From Clostridium septicum (GTDB taxonomy: Bacteria; Bacillota; Clostridia; Clostridiales; Clostridiaceae), in the NCBI RefSeq assembly GCF_003606265.1, contig NZ_CP023671.1, positions 992,001-1,056,000 on the forward strand: a stretch of DNA of 64,000 bases, read 5' to 3'. Positions 46,572 to 55,285 of the stretch are shown piece by piece. Positions within the stretch are counted from its first letter, which is position 1. Every line of letters starts with the position of its first letter. Position numbers and translations under genes: made by a program. A model generated the notes under the pieces. That model worked only from the letters and a program-made list of their open reading frames with translations, was not told the origin of the DNA and searched no databases.

Positions 46572-49500
46572 CTAACTAACTTCTATGGCATTATCTTTTA
46601 TTTCTTTAATAACACTTAGTATCTTACCTCTAACTTCAATATTATCTTCAAATAATTCAACTATATTACCTACAGTTTTGAAAGGATCTTCTGTTAATAC
46701 TATATTATTATCTATCATTCCATTTTTAACTATATAATCAACTATTAGCTTAATAAAGTGAATTTGAAATGAATTTAGATTTTCATTATTTAAAAACTCT
46801 GAAAAAGCTTCATTAGCTGCATTTCTATCTAAACCTACCATATTTCTAACAAGCTTTGTAATTGGAGTATCTCCAAATTCTTTTTGGTAATCTGATTGGC
46901 TACCTAACTCAGTAAACATTACATCTTCTAAATGTTTTATATCATCCTTAGTTAATTTTTTATTATTTCTAAGTTTGTATATTGCTATTTCATCTTTATG
47001 TTCACTTAAATAATGTTCAACCTTTTTTCTATAATTTTTAAGATCATTTACATTATATATAGAAGCATTTCTTTCTTCTGAAATTATCATATCTTTAAAT
47101 TCCGTATAATAAATCAATTGACCTTTTTTTTCTAAGTATTTTATAAGCTCTCTTAATGCTTCCCTAACTCCATCTAGTTCAAATATATCTGCACTTTCCC
47201 AAAAGCTTTCTGACATAACTTTTTCAATAACATACTTTTGCTGTTGAATTTGAGGTATTGTTCCAAGCTTTGATAGCTGCTCTGCTGTATCTATAACTGA
47301 TTTAATTCCTCTTGTGGCATTAGTTCCTTTAAGATATGCAAATTGGATATTGTACATTACTAAATCAAATCTCTTAGCTAACTCATCATCATTTAAAGGA
47401 GTAATTAACATTGAAACATGCTCCTTTAAATTATTAACTGAAACAGCTCCTAAAGCTTCCCACTCTTTTTCATTTTTAAACTTTTGAACATAGTTTAAAT
47501 TCATTCTAACTAAGAAATTATCTTCATTTAACCCTTTAATACTATTTAATAACTCATCTACTAATTCTTTTCTTAAATCTATGTATTCACTATCAGAATA
47601 CTTTAAGTCTTGAAGTTCTTTAATTATTTCAACCTTAATATTAAATAATTTTTCTGTAATTGTTTCTACTTTTCCCCCTTCATATCCCTTTGGATTTACT
47701 CTAAAGAATTCAAAGTTATTACAGAAATCTAAAATTAAGAATTTTTCTTTATCTTTATCTAAACCTAATAAATCTTTACATAACCTTGTTCCTCTACCTA
47801 TCATTTGCCAGAACTTAGTTTTACTTCTTACCTTTTTAAAGAAAACAAGATTTAAAATTTCAGGTATATCTATACCTGTATCTAACATATCTACACTAAC
47901 AGCTATTTGTGGAAGTTTATTTTTATCTGAAAAATCATCAATTAAAGTTTCTACATAGTTTGTACTATAGTCTATTACTTTAGCAAAATTACCACCATAT
48001 TCTTTATATATAGTATTAAACCTATCTACGATTGCCTTAGCGTGTCTACTATTTTTAGCAAAGATTATTGTCTTTCCAAGCTTTTCTCCACCTTCAATAC
48101 GTAAACCTTCTGTCATAAGTTTATTTAAAACTAAATCAATAGTATCAGCATTAAATAACCATTCGTTAACTGCTGTATTTCCTATTTCTTTATCAACATT
48201 TTCATCATCTTCAAAGGTAGCTTCAAACTCTTCTTTTTCCTCTTGTGAAAGGTCATCATACTTAATTCCATCTTCCATAATTTTTGACTTAACTTCTATT
48301 GTAGAATAATCCACAAGAAACCTATCTTCTACAGCTTTATCATATTCATATGCATAAGTTGGTACTCCATTTTCAAGATCAAAAACAGTATATGTATTTT
48401 TGTCTATTTCGTCCTTTGGTGTAGCTGTAAGTCCTATTAAGTATGAATCATAGTAATCAAAAATTGCTTTAAACTTTTTATAAATTGATCTATGACTTTC
48501 ATCTACAATAATTAAATCAAAATGTCCTGGAGTAAATAATCTTTTGCCATCTTTTGATTTAGTTTCATCTATTGCATTCATCATAGTTGGATAAGTTGAA
48601 AATATCATTCTTGCTTCTTCTGGGTTATCCCTATTATCAAGAAGATTACATAATGGTAAATTAGGTAAAAGCTTTGAAAAGTTATTTTTTGCTTGTCTTA
48701 CAAGTGCTTTTCTATCTGCTAAAAATAATATGTTTTTAATCCAATTATGTCTTGAAAGTACATCAACTAATGAAATTGCAGTTCTTGTCTTTCCTGTTCC
48801 TGTAGCACATACTAAAAGCATTTTTCTTTCTCTTCTTTCTAGTGCTTCACATACATTTACTATTGCTTCTTTTTGATAATATCTATTTGATATTTCATCT
48901 TTTATATCTATTTTACTTAATGAAATCTTACTTTTTCTCCTATCAACAAGTAATTGAAGTTCTGATTTCTTGTAAAATCCATATATTCTTCTTTCTGAAT
49001 ACTCATTGTAATCATCCCATATATATGTTTCAAAACCATTTGTAAAGAATATAACTGGTCTTTGTCCATATTGATGTTCTAAACAATCAGCATATAATTT
49101 TGCTTGTTGTTGTCCAACCTTTGGATCTTTAGAAGTTCTCTTTGCTTCTACTACTGCTAAAGGTTTGCCATTATCTCCACAAAGAACATAATCAACATAG
49201 CCTACACCTTCATTATTAGGCATACCTATAACTTTAACTTCTTCATCTACATCTGAACCTATATTCCAGCCTGCAAGTTTTAATTCAACATCTATATATT
49301 TCTTTCTTGTTTCAAATTCACTTATTTCATCTATATTAAAATCATAATTTTCTTTGCTTGATTTTCTTTTCTCTGTTAATTCTTTTATTAAGTCTTTATT
49401 ATGCTTTCTTATTTCTTCTATCTTTTTATCTTTTGAGCTAAGCTTTTCATATAAATTCTTTAACTCCTCTGGTCTAACTCTCTTTTCGTCACCTTCAAGT

Positions 49501-49943
49501 AAAACATCCTCGTCAAACTCTTCTGCTGTGTAATCATCTGCATAACAGTAATCAATCCAGCTTATAAACTTATGTAAATTGTTTAATGATAAAATGGCTT
49601 CCCCTCTGCTAATACTAGCATTAGTGTGAACTGCAACATTTCCAAGTTTAATAACATATTTTATTATAGGTAACATTTCATAATCTATAAGCTCAATAAA
49701 ACTATTATTATGAATTAATGAGCTTATATTATCTTGATATGGTAATACCAAATCTGAATCAAAGCTATATACCCATTTAACAGCTAATTCTAAAGCTCTC
49801 CTTGATAAAATTGCAGTTGTAGCTGGACTAACTAATATACTTTTTTCTGCTTCTAAACAAGGATTAGTAAAACTTTCAAAATTCTTTTTTCCTTTTAAAA
49901 ACTCAAAGTTACTCAAAATTTCATCCCCTTTATTTAAATACAC
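46572..49943 (-). CDS. hsdR: Type I restriction enzyme, R (translocase/nuclease) subunit
   Basis: 1123 residues. Residues 15-130 form a DUF4145 domain, a common N-terminal extension. The nuclease motif is D251 in GYVDYVLCGDNGKPLAVVEAKR with E266 and K268. The SF2 motor has Walker A ATGTGKTRT (about 380-388), DESHRS (481-486), LTATP and the later motif QMIGRGTR. It translocates DNA and cuts at a distance when the M-S complex finds unmodified sites. The reading frame is intact. It follows a 38-codon membrane peptide gene, in the operon M-S-peptide-R. Confidence 0.93.
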   Translation of the reverse strand: MYLNKGDEILSNFEFLKGKKNFESFTNPCLEAEKSILVSPATTAILSRRALELAVKWVYSFDSDLVLPYQDNISSLIHNNSFIELIDYEMLPIIKYVIKLGNVAVHTNASISRGEAILSLNNLHKFISWIDYCYADDYTAEEFDEDVLLEGDEKRVRPEELKNLYEKLSSKDKKIEEIRKHNKDLIKELTEKRKSSKENYDFNIDEISEFETRKKYIDVELKLAGWNIGSDVDEEVKVIGMPNNEGVGYVDYVLCGDNGKPLAVVEAKRTSKDPKVGQQQAKLYADCLEHQYGQRPVIFFTNGFETYIWDDYNEYSERRIYGFYKKSELQLLVDRRKSKISLSKIDIKDEISNRYYQKEAIVNVCEALERRERKMLLVCATGTGKTRTAISLVDVLSRHNWIKNILFLADRKALVRQAKNNFSKLLPNLPLCNLLDNRDNPEEARMIFSTYPTMMNAIDETKSKDGKRLFTPGHFDLIIVDESHRSIYKKFKAIFDYYDSYLIGLTATPKDEIDKNTYTVFDLENGVPTYAYEYDKAVEDRFLVDYSTIEVKSKIMEDGIKYDDLSQEEKEEFEATFEDDENVDKEIGNTAVNEWLFNADTIDLVLNKLMTEGLRIEGGEKLGKTIIFAKNSRHAKAIVDRFNTIYKEYGGNFAKVIDYSTNYVETLIDDFSDKNKLPQIAVSVDMLDTGIDIPEILNLVFFKKVRSKTKFWQMIGRGTRLCKDLLGLDKDKEKFLILDFCNNFEFFRVNPKGYEGGKVETITEKLFNIKVEIIKELQDLKYSDSEYIDLRKELVDELLNSIKGLNEDNFLVRMNLNYVQKFKNEKEWEALGAVSVNNLKEHVSMLITPLNDDELAKRFDLVMYNIQFAYLKGTNATRGIKSVIDTAEQLSKLGTIPQIQQQKYVIEKVMSESFWESADIFELDGVREALRELIKYLEKKGQLIYYTEFKDMIISEERNASIYNVNDLKNYRKKVEHYLSEHKDEIAIYKLRNNKKLTKDDIKHLEDVMFTELGSQSDYQKEFGDTPITKLVRNMVGLDRNAANEAFSEFLNNENLNSFQIHFIKLIVDYIVKNGMIDNNIVLTEDPFKTVGNIVELFEDNIEVRGKILSVIKEIKDNAIEVS

Positions 49944-50032
49944 TTCTAATAATTAAAACATATTTTTGTTTTCAGTTTTTTTATTATAAATTTACTTCAT
50001 TAATTCTTGCTATATAAAACTTCTTAGTACAA

Positions 50033-50149
50033 TTATTCAATTATGAATTTAAATAACCCTATAATGGCAAATACTAAAAAAGCTACAGAACCAATCAATC
50101 TTATTATCTGAAATACTAACATTTTTATATCTTTAGATAATTCACCCAT
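50033..50149 (-). CDS. 38-residue membrane peptide between hsdS and hsdR
   Basis: ATG at 50149 with AGGGGTGAAG upstream; 38 codons. Polar start MGELSKDIKML, then one hydrophobic helix FQIIRLIGSVAFLVFAIIGLFKF and the end IIE. It is 29 bases after the hsdS stop and 90 before the hsdR start, same strand, so it must be cotranscribed. Function unknown; it may be a genuine small gene missed by gene callers. Confidence 0.55.
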   Translation of the reverse strand: MGELSKDIKMLVFQIIRLIGSVAFLVFAIIGLFKFIIE

Positions 50150-50178
50150 AAATACTTCACCCCTACTCTTAATATATT

Positions 50179-51366
50179 TTATTCACTAAATAACTCACCA
50201 TTAAAAGCTCTTTGCATTAAAGAATTAAAATTATCTTCTAATTCCTTTAAACTCTTCTCCATTTTAAGTTTTAATCTGTCTGTCTGTTTAACAAAATCAG
50301 CAAATTGGTTTTGAAGTTCTATATTAGGAATAGGTATAAGAATTTTTTGAAGTTCTTTACTTCTAATCCCTTGTGCTGAGCTACCAGTTTTATATTTATC
50401 TATATCTATCTTAAATGGCATACTTTGCATATATTGAGCAAGAAATACATTATTTAATAATTTCTCTTTACCTTGCATGGTTATAACCCTCTGACCCATT
50501 GCAAATTTATTTAAATCATTTGGTATTCTACATACGTTACCAAATGTATGCCCCTCAGTAACAAAAAGTACATCTCCAGCAACAGGGAATCCTCTTTTCA
50601 TCCATGAATCATAAGTTTCTTCTGATATATATTCATCGATATATTTAAAAAATCCATTTCCTACTGATTTTGCATTTATAATTCTAATTCCACTTTCTGA
50701 AAGAGTTGGAGTCTTTCCACGATAATCTATAAATGTAGTACATTTTTCTAACGGTAATTTATGTTCATTTTTTAAAGTACCAAACATCTCGATAAATTGT
50801 GATTTAGTTAATTCATCTAATGCTTGTATTTGTTCTTTTCTTTTATCAATTAATTCTTGTGCTTTATCTAATACTTTAGCAATTTTGATTTGTACATTAA
50901 TAGTTGGCAAAATAATTTCTGTATTTGCAATATAATCAGCTAATTTGAGATTAATTATACCGGTTGTTTTATTTTGATATTTTAGAACTTTTCTTTTATT
51001 ATATAAATCTTTCATCAAATACAGAGAATACTTACTATTAATTAGTTTTTGGGGTCTCAATATAGACGTAAAATTATTGCAAAAATATATTTCATTACCA
51101 CCTTCTTCAAAAATAACAACTCTTCCAACAGGTTGTGTTGGACTTCCTCCTGATTTTTCAATAATAATATCACCTTGTTTTAGTATTTTACTTCTATGTT
51201 TATTTATATCAATCTCCCTTTCAACAACATCATTTAAATTCAATCTCCCTAAATTGGTAAAATTAGTTGTTCTTAAAACTTTAACACCTTTCTTTCCTTC
51301 CTCTAACTCACTACCCCATTCCCCACTAATAGGTTTCTGAAAAATATCACTTAATTTATATTTCAT
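50179..51366 (-). CDS. hsdS: Type I restriction enzyme, S (specificity) subunit
   Basis: 395 residues with two target-recognition domains. The first runs 1-155, then a conserved helix LDKAQELIDKRKEQIQALDELTKSQFIEMFG; the second runs 200-350 and ends in a related helix KQTDRLKLKMEKSLKELEDNFNSLMQRAFNGELF. The two helices space the domains. It starts four bases after the M-gene stop. It decides the recognition sequence, which cannot be read from the protein. Confidence 0.92.
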   Translation of the reverse strand: MKYKLSDIFQKPISGEWGSELEEGKKGVKVLRTTNFTNLGRLNLNDVVEREIDINKHRSKILKQGDIIIEKSGGSPTQPVGRVVIFEEGGNEIYFCNNFTSILRPQKLINSKYSLYLMKDLYNKRKVLKYQNKTTGIINLKLADYIANTEIILPTINVQIKIAKVLDKAQELIDKRKEQIQALDELTKSQFIEMFGTLKNEHKLPLEKCTTFIDYRGKTPTLSESGIRIINAKSVGNGFFKYIDEYISEETYDSWMKRGFPVAGDVLFVTEGHTFGNVCRIPNDLNKFAMGQRVITMQGKEKLLNNVFLAQYMQSMPFKIDIDKYKTGSSAQGIRSKELQKILIPIPNIELQNQFADFVKQTDRLKLKMEKSLKELEDNFNSLMQRAFNGELFSE

Positions 51367-51369
51367 ATT

Positions 51370-52833
51370 CTACACCCCAAGCATTCTTTCTAATTCTTCT
51401 AGTCCTTGAGTTATTTCCTTCTCTAAAGATTTAACTCTATCTAAAATAACACTTGGAGCATCATAATGAACTTCTTCATATTCTATTTCTTTATATTTAT
51501 TTATTGATAAATCATATCCATTATCTCTAATTTCTTCTACTGGTACGAAGAAGCTTTGTTCTGTTCTTTTTCTTTCTTCTTCTTTATCTAGGTTATTAAA
51601 TCTTTCTATGATGTCATTTATGTCGTTATCTTCTATAGGATTTCTTTTATCGTCTAGGGAGTATCCATCTGCTTTCATATCGTAGAACCATACTTTATCT
51701 GTTCCACCTGTACCTGTTTTAGTGAATATCATTATTGCTGTAGACACCCCTGCATATGGTTTAAATACTCCAGATGGCATTGATATTATTGCTTCTAATT
51801 TATGGTTTTCAACTATTTCTTTTCTTATGGATTTATGACCACCTGTTGAACCAAATAAAACTCCATCAGGTACTATAGATGCACATCTTCCACCTGCTTT
51901 TAGTATTCTTAAGAATAGTGCTAAGAATAAAAGTTCTGTTTTCTTTGTTTTAGTTACTTTTAAAAGATCTGCTGATACTGCTTCATAGTCTAAGCTACCT
52001 TTAAATGGAGGATTTGCTAATACTAATGTGAATTTATCATTATCAGTATTTACTTCAGATAAGGAATCTTTATATTCTATATTAGGATTATCAACACCAT
52101 GTAGCATCATGTTCATAGCACCTATTCTAAGCATTGTTCTATCCATATCAAACCCATAGAACATATTATTATTAAAATGTTCTTTTAACCCTTGAACTAG
52201 GAATAAGTCTGCATGATTTTGTCTTAAATATTGTTGTGAAGAAACTAAAAATCCTGCTGAACCTGCTGCTGGATCAATAATAATATCTTCTGGTGTTGGT
52301 TTCATTAAATTAACCATCATATCAATTATGTGTCTTGGTGTTCTAAATTGTCCATTTGTTCCTGCTGTAGCTACTTTTGATAATAGATACTCATATAAAT
52401 CTCCCTTAGTATCTTTATCTTTCTCAAACTTAATATTGTTAATTCCATCAACTATTTTTGAAAGCATAAGTGGTGTTGGAATTTTAAATATTGCATCTCC
52501 CATATACTTTGCATATGCCGATTCTTTATTTCCATGTAGATTTTTTATAAATGGAAATACCTCATTTTGTACTATTAAATACATTTTTTCTGGATCACCT
52601 TCATTAGAAAATTTACTCCATCTTAAATGTTGTTTATCCTCTGGAAATGTTCTTTCAAAATCTATACTTAATATTGAAGCCTCTGCTTCTTTAGTTGTTT
52701 CAACATCATCTAACCCTTTTATAAATAAAAGATATGTAAACTGCTCAATTACTTCTAATGGATTAGTTATTCCACCAGTCCAAAAAGTTTCCCAAATTTT
52801 ATCTACTTTACTTTTTAATTCACCTGTAATCAT
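51370..52833 (-). CDS. hsdM: Type I restriction enzyme, M (adenine methyltransferase) subunit
   Basis: 487 residues. An N-terminal helical domain (residues 1-130) and a methyltransferase domain with the AdoMet site DPAAGSAGFLVSS and the catalytic NPPF. LDRVKSLEKEITQGLEELERMLGV at the end is a coiled segment that contacts S. GGAGG precedes the ATG. First gene of the hsd operon. Confidence 0.94.
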   Translation of the reverse strand: MITGELKSKVDKIWETFWTGGITNPLEVIEQFTYLLFIKGLDDVETTKEAEASILSIDFERTFPEDKQHLRWSKFSNEGDPEKMYLIVQNEVFPFIKNLHGNKESAYAKYMGDAIFKIPTPLMLSKIVDGINNIKFEKDKDTKGDLYEYLLSKVATAGTNGQFRTPRHIIDMMVNLMKPTPEDIIIDPAAGSAGFLVSSQQYLRQNHADLFLVQGLKEHFNNNMFYGFDMDRTMLRIGAMNMMLHGVDNPNIEYKDSLSEVNTDNDKFTLVLANPPFKGSLDYEAVSADLLKVTKTKKTELLFLALFLRILKAGGRCASIVPDGVLFGSTGGHKSIRKEIVENHKLEAIISMPSGVFKPYAGVSTAIMIFTKTGTGGTDKVWFYDMKADGYSLDDKRNPIEDNDINDIIERFNNLDKEEERKRTEQSFFVPVEEIRDNGYDLSINKYKEIEYEEVHYDAPSVILDRVKSLEKEITQGLEELERMLGV

Positions 52834-52974
52834 TATTTAGACCTCCTATATTATGTACTTTTATTTTACTATGTTTTACATCTTTTTTCTATTTATAATT
52901 ATAAATACAAATTTGATTATAATAACCACATCTACAAAATAATTATATGGAGATATTGTTTAATTATCCAAATA

Positions 52975-53016
52975 AAAAGCAACTAATAAGATAATTTAAT
53001 CTTGTTAGTTGCTTTT
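52975..53016 (-). terminator. Terminator of the YdcF-like remnant
   Basis: 18-bp stem with one G-T pair (52975-52992 and 52999-53016), followed by TTTT on the minus strand. Confidence 0.8.
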
Positions 53017-53051
53017 ATAATATCTATTTCTTTATAATATATATATTTTTA

Positions 53052-53507
53052 TTAGCTTTTTGAGGCATATAATGGATTTGCCTCTCCAATCAATTCTGAG
53101 TATTCTTCTTTTAATTCAGAAAAAGCTTCAACAACTTCATTAGGTATATCAACATGTGCAATGAAACCTTTTTCTTTAGGGCCGTACCCATAAATATCCT
53201 CAGATAGTCTTGGTATTTCCCCCATTAATAATGTAATGTAACGTTCCATATCCCACATTCCTTCAATATCAGTTTCATAAGCAAGGTTACCATCTTTAAT
53301 AATTACTTTTGCAGTATATGCAGCAAAATTTATAATTGAAATATTATTTGGCATATATTTGCGAAGTACTGCTTCCATACGATTTTGCATAGTTGAATCC
53401 TGTACAAGAATTATATTATTAAACTTGATATTATTTTTTCTTAACAGTTCTACTAAAAATGTAGCATTATTACCACAATTTGTAGAGTTACATTCTTTTA
53501 ATATGCA
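53052..53507 (-). pseudogene. YdcF/SanA-family (DUF218) protein, C-terminal half only
   Basis: The open frame starts just after a TAA at 53508 without a start codon: LKECNSTNCGNNATFLVELLRKNNIKFNNIILVQDSTMQNRMEAVLRKYMP. This is the second half of DUF218 proteins, where the TNTxxN motif and the xxRRxxATxKKxxP block lie. The first 100 residues are missing. A 112-residue reading from ATG 53390 exists but has no ribosome site and lacks the conserved part. Most likely a remnant. Confidence 0.65.
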
Positions 53508-53555
53508 TTACTTATGATACTCTATTTAAAATTATAAATTTTAATTATTTATTTC

Positions 53556-53579
53556 AAACAAAATAGTAGTCTATTCGTA
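53556..53579 (+). promoter_or_regulatory. ECF-type promoter of the 53611 sigma operon
   Basis: AAAC at 53556-53559 and CGTA at 53576-53579, 16 bases apart, match the classical ECF pattern (AAC near -35, CGT near -10). It lies 31 bases before the sigma start, so the factor probably controls its own gene. Confidence 0.5.
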
Positions 53580-53610
53580 TATATATTATGAAAGCGAGGT
53601 GATCTAAAGT

Positions 53611-54129
53611 TTGAATATAGAAAATATGATTGATATTTACAAAGATGATGTTTATAAAATTTGCCTTAAATTAACAAGTAATAAAACAGATGCAGATGAT
53701 CTTTTTCAAGAAACCTGGTTAAAGATATATAATAATCTTTATAAAATAGATAAACAAAAATCAATAAGGAACTGGATATATACAATTTGTATCAATACAT
53801 ATAAAGACTCATATTCAAAAAAGAAACGATGGCTAAGGGTTATAACTGACTTCTTTGATTCTAAAGTTAAGCATGAAATTATGGAGCAGCAAACATCAAG
53901 CATAGATGAAACTGAACTTATAGTCTTTAATAATATTGAAAAAGAAAGAATTCAGAAACTCGTTAAAACCTTAGATGAAAAATATAAACTTCCAATAATA
54001 ATGTATTATTATTTAGATTACAGCTATAGTGATATAGCAACAACTTTGAATATACCTGTTGGTACAGTAAAATATCGACTTAATCATGGAAAGAAATTAT
54101 TAAAAACAAAACTTAAAAACATTTTATAA
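53611..54129 (+). CDS. ECF-type RNA polymerase sigma factor
   Basis: 172 residues. Region 2: YKDDVYKICLKLTSNKTDADDLFQETWLKIYNNL and RNWIYTICINTYKDSYSKKKRW; region 4: LDEKYKLPIIMYYYLDYSYSDIATTLNIPVGTVKYRLNHGKKLLK. Start is a TTG with GAGGTGATC upstream. Preceded by an ECF-type promoter and followed at once by two membrane protein genes, as in autoregulated ECF operons where the next gene encodes the anti-sigma factor. Confidence 0.92.
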   Translation: MNIENMIDIYKDDVYKICLKLTSNKTDADDLFQETWLKIYNNLYKIDKQKSIRNWIYTICINTYKDSYSKKKRWLRVITDFFDSKVKHEIMEQQTSSIDETELIVFNNIEKERIQKLVKTLDEKYKLPIIMYYYLDYSYSDIATTLNIPVGTVKYRLNHGKKLLKTKLKNIL

Positions 54130-54143
54130 AAGGAGGATAAATA

Positions 54144-54470
54144 ATGAAAGAAGATCAATTTAATAAACTTATTAAAAATAGTTTAATGGATGAATGTACT
54201 TTATCCCCAGAAGAAGCTTTAATAGAAACTACTAAAAACTTAATTAAAAAGAAAAAAAGGCGTGATTTATGGATAAATAAAATGTATATACTTTTCTTAG
54301 TTCTTATATGTTTAATATTTTCTATTAAAGCAATTTATTTATCTATACAAAGCCAAAACATTACCTTAATACTTAGTTTAACTTTAAGTTTTGCTTGTGT
54401 GTTAATTCTAAATTTCATTTATAGATATGAAATAATTAACTTTCTTAAAATAAAGGGGGATATAGTATGA
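54144..54470 (+). CDS. Small membrane protein, probable anti-sigma factor of the 53611 operon
   Basis: 108 residues: about 45 polar residues (KEDQFNKLIKNSLMDECTLSPEEALIETTKNLIKKKK) then two membrane helices. A short cytosolic N-terminal segment plus a membrane anchor is the usual shape of ECF anti-sigma factors. AGGAGG precedes the ATG; starts 14 bases after the sigma stop and overlaps the next gene by four bases. The role is inferred from position. Confidence 0.62.
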   Translation: MKEDQFNKLIKNSLMDECTLSPEEALIETTKNLIKKKKRRDLWINKMYILFLVLICLIFSIKAIYLSIQSQNITLILSLTLSFACVLILNFIYRYEIINFLKIKGDIV

Positions 54471-55135
54471 GCACATTAACTTTAGCTTTTATATTTTATG
54501 TTTTTTACCTTGTAACGAAACTGTTATTGAGCTTTTATGTATATAAAGATGCAGAAGACTTACAATTAAACTCTAAAATTTGGTCAACAATTACTATGTT
54601 ATTTCCAAATTACATTGGATTTGTATTCTACTTAATTATTAAAACTGTAAAAATTAATAAAGAACTTAATGAAAAAAATAGTAATATAAGTATAAAAAAA
54701 TTTAAAAAACCTATTTTATTAATAACATCTATTTTATTTCTTGGAACTTCTTATTACTTTTTGGGAGATTACTTTAGTAGTACCTTTAGCTCTAAATTTA
54801 ATAATTATAATGAAGCAACAATATTGATGGAAAATGGTTGGATTTCAAGTGAAATACCAAATACAGCTACAAACATTTATGAGGTTCACGACTTGGATAC
54901 AAACATAGGTAATGGTGTTTTTAATCTATCTGAAAAAGAAGCTAAAGAATTCTTTGAAACATTAAACCCAATTGAAAAAAATGAAGTATTAAAAATGAAA
55001 AGTATTAGAAAAAGATGGTGGAATAAAAAGGAGATTGAAAAAAATATTAAAAATGATAAGTATCTACTAGGAGAAAAGGGGAATTTCCTTTATGCAATTG
55101 ACCCAAATGGTAATGTTTATTTTTGGATTAAATAG
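54467..55135 (+). CDS. Membrane protein with extracytoplasmic domain (sigma operon)
   Basis: 222 residues: three membrane segments in the first 110 residues (5-25, 40-62, 80-100), then an outside domain of about 110 residues (NEATILMENGWISSEIPNTATNIYEVHDLDTNIGNG...DKYLLGEKGNFLYAIDPNGNVYFWIK). The EVHDLDTNIGNGVF and LYAIDPNGNVYFWI parts resemble small beta domains of surface sensors. Starts with ATGA overlap, so coupled. Family unknown; likely the target or sensor of the stress response. Confidence 0.6.
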   Translation: MSTLTLAFIFYVFYLVTKLLLSFYVYKDAEDLQLNSKIWSTITMLFPNYIGFVFYLIIKTVKINKELNEKNSNISIKKFKKPILLITSILFLGTSYYFLGDYFSSTFSSKFNNYNEATILMENGWISSEIPNTATNIYEVHDLDTNIGNGVFNLSEKEAKEFFETLNPIEKNEVLKMKSIRKRWWNKKEIEKNIKNDKYLLGEKGNFLYAIDPNGNVYFWIK

Positions 55136-55237
55136 TATATAATTAATAAAAAAATTTCTAAATAGCATTAAAAATTACTGTTTGGTAACTCTATATTTTA
55201 CACATTATCTTGTATATTTAATTGATTTTGTAATAAT

Positions 55238-55276
55238 AAAAACTTCGTATATACTAATTGTAAATACGAAGTTTTT
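55238..55276. terminator. Bidirectional terminator
   Basis: 12-bp perfect stem AAAACTTCGTAT/ATACGAAGTTTT between the sigma operon and the convergent chemoreceptor gene. Confidence 0.85.
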
Positions 55277-55285
55277 ATTATTACT

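Noticed and set aside
52328..52840. 170-codon plus-strand open frame opposite hsdM
   Set aside because: Antisense to a conserved methyltransferase gene; no ribosome site.
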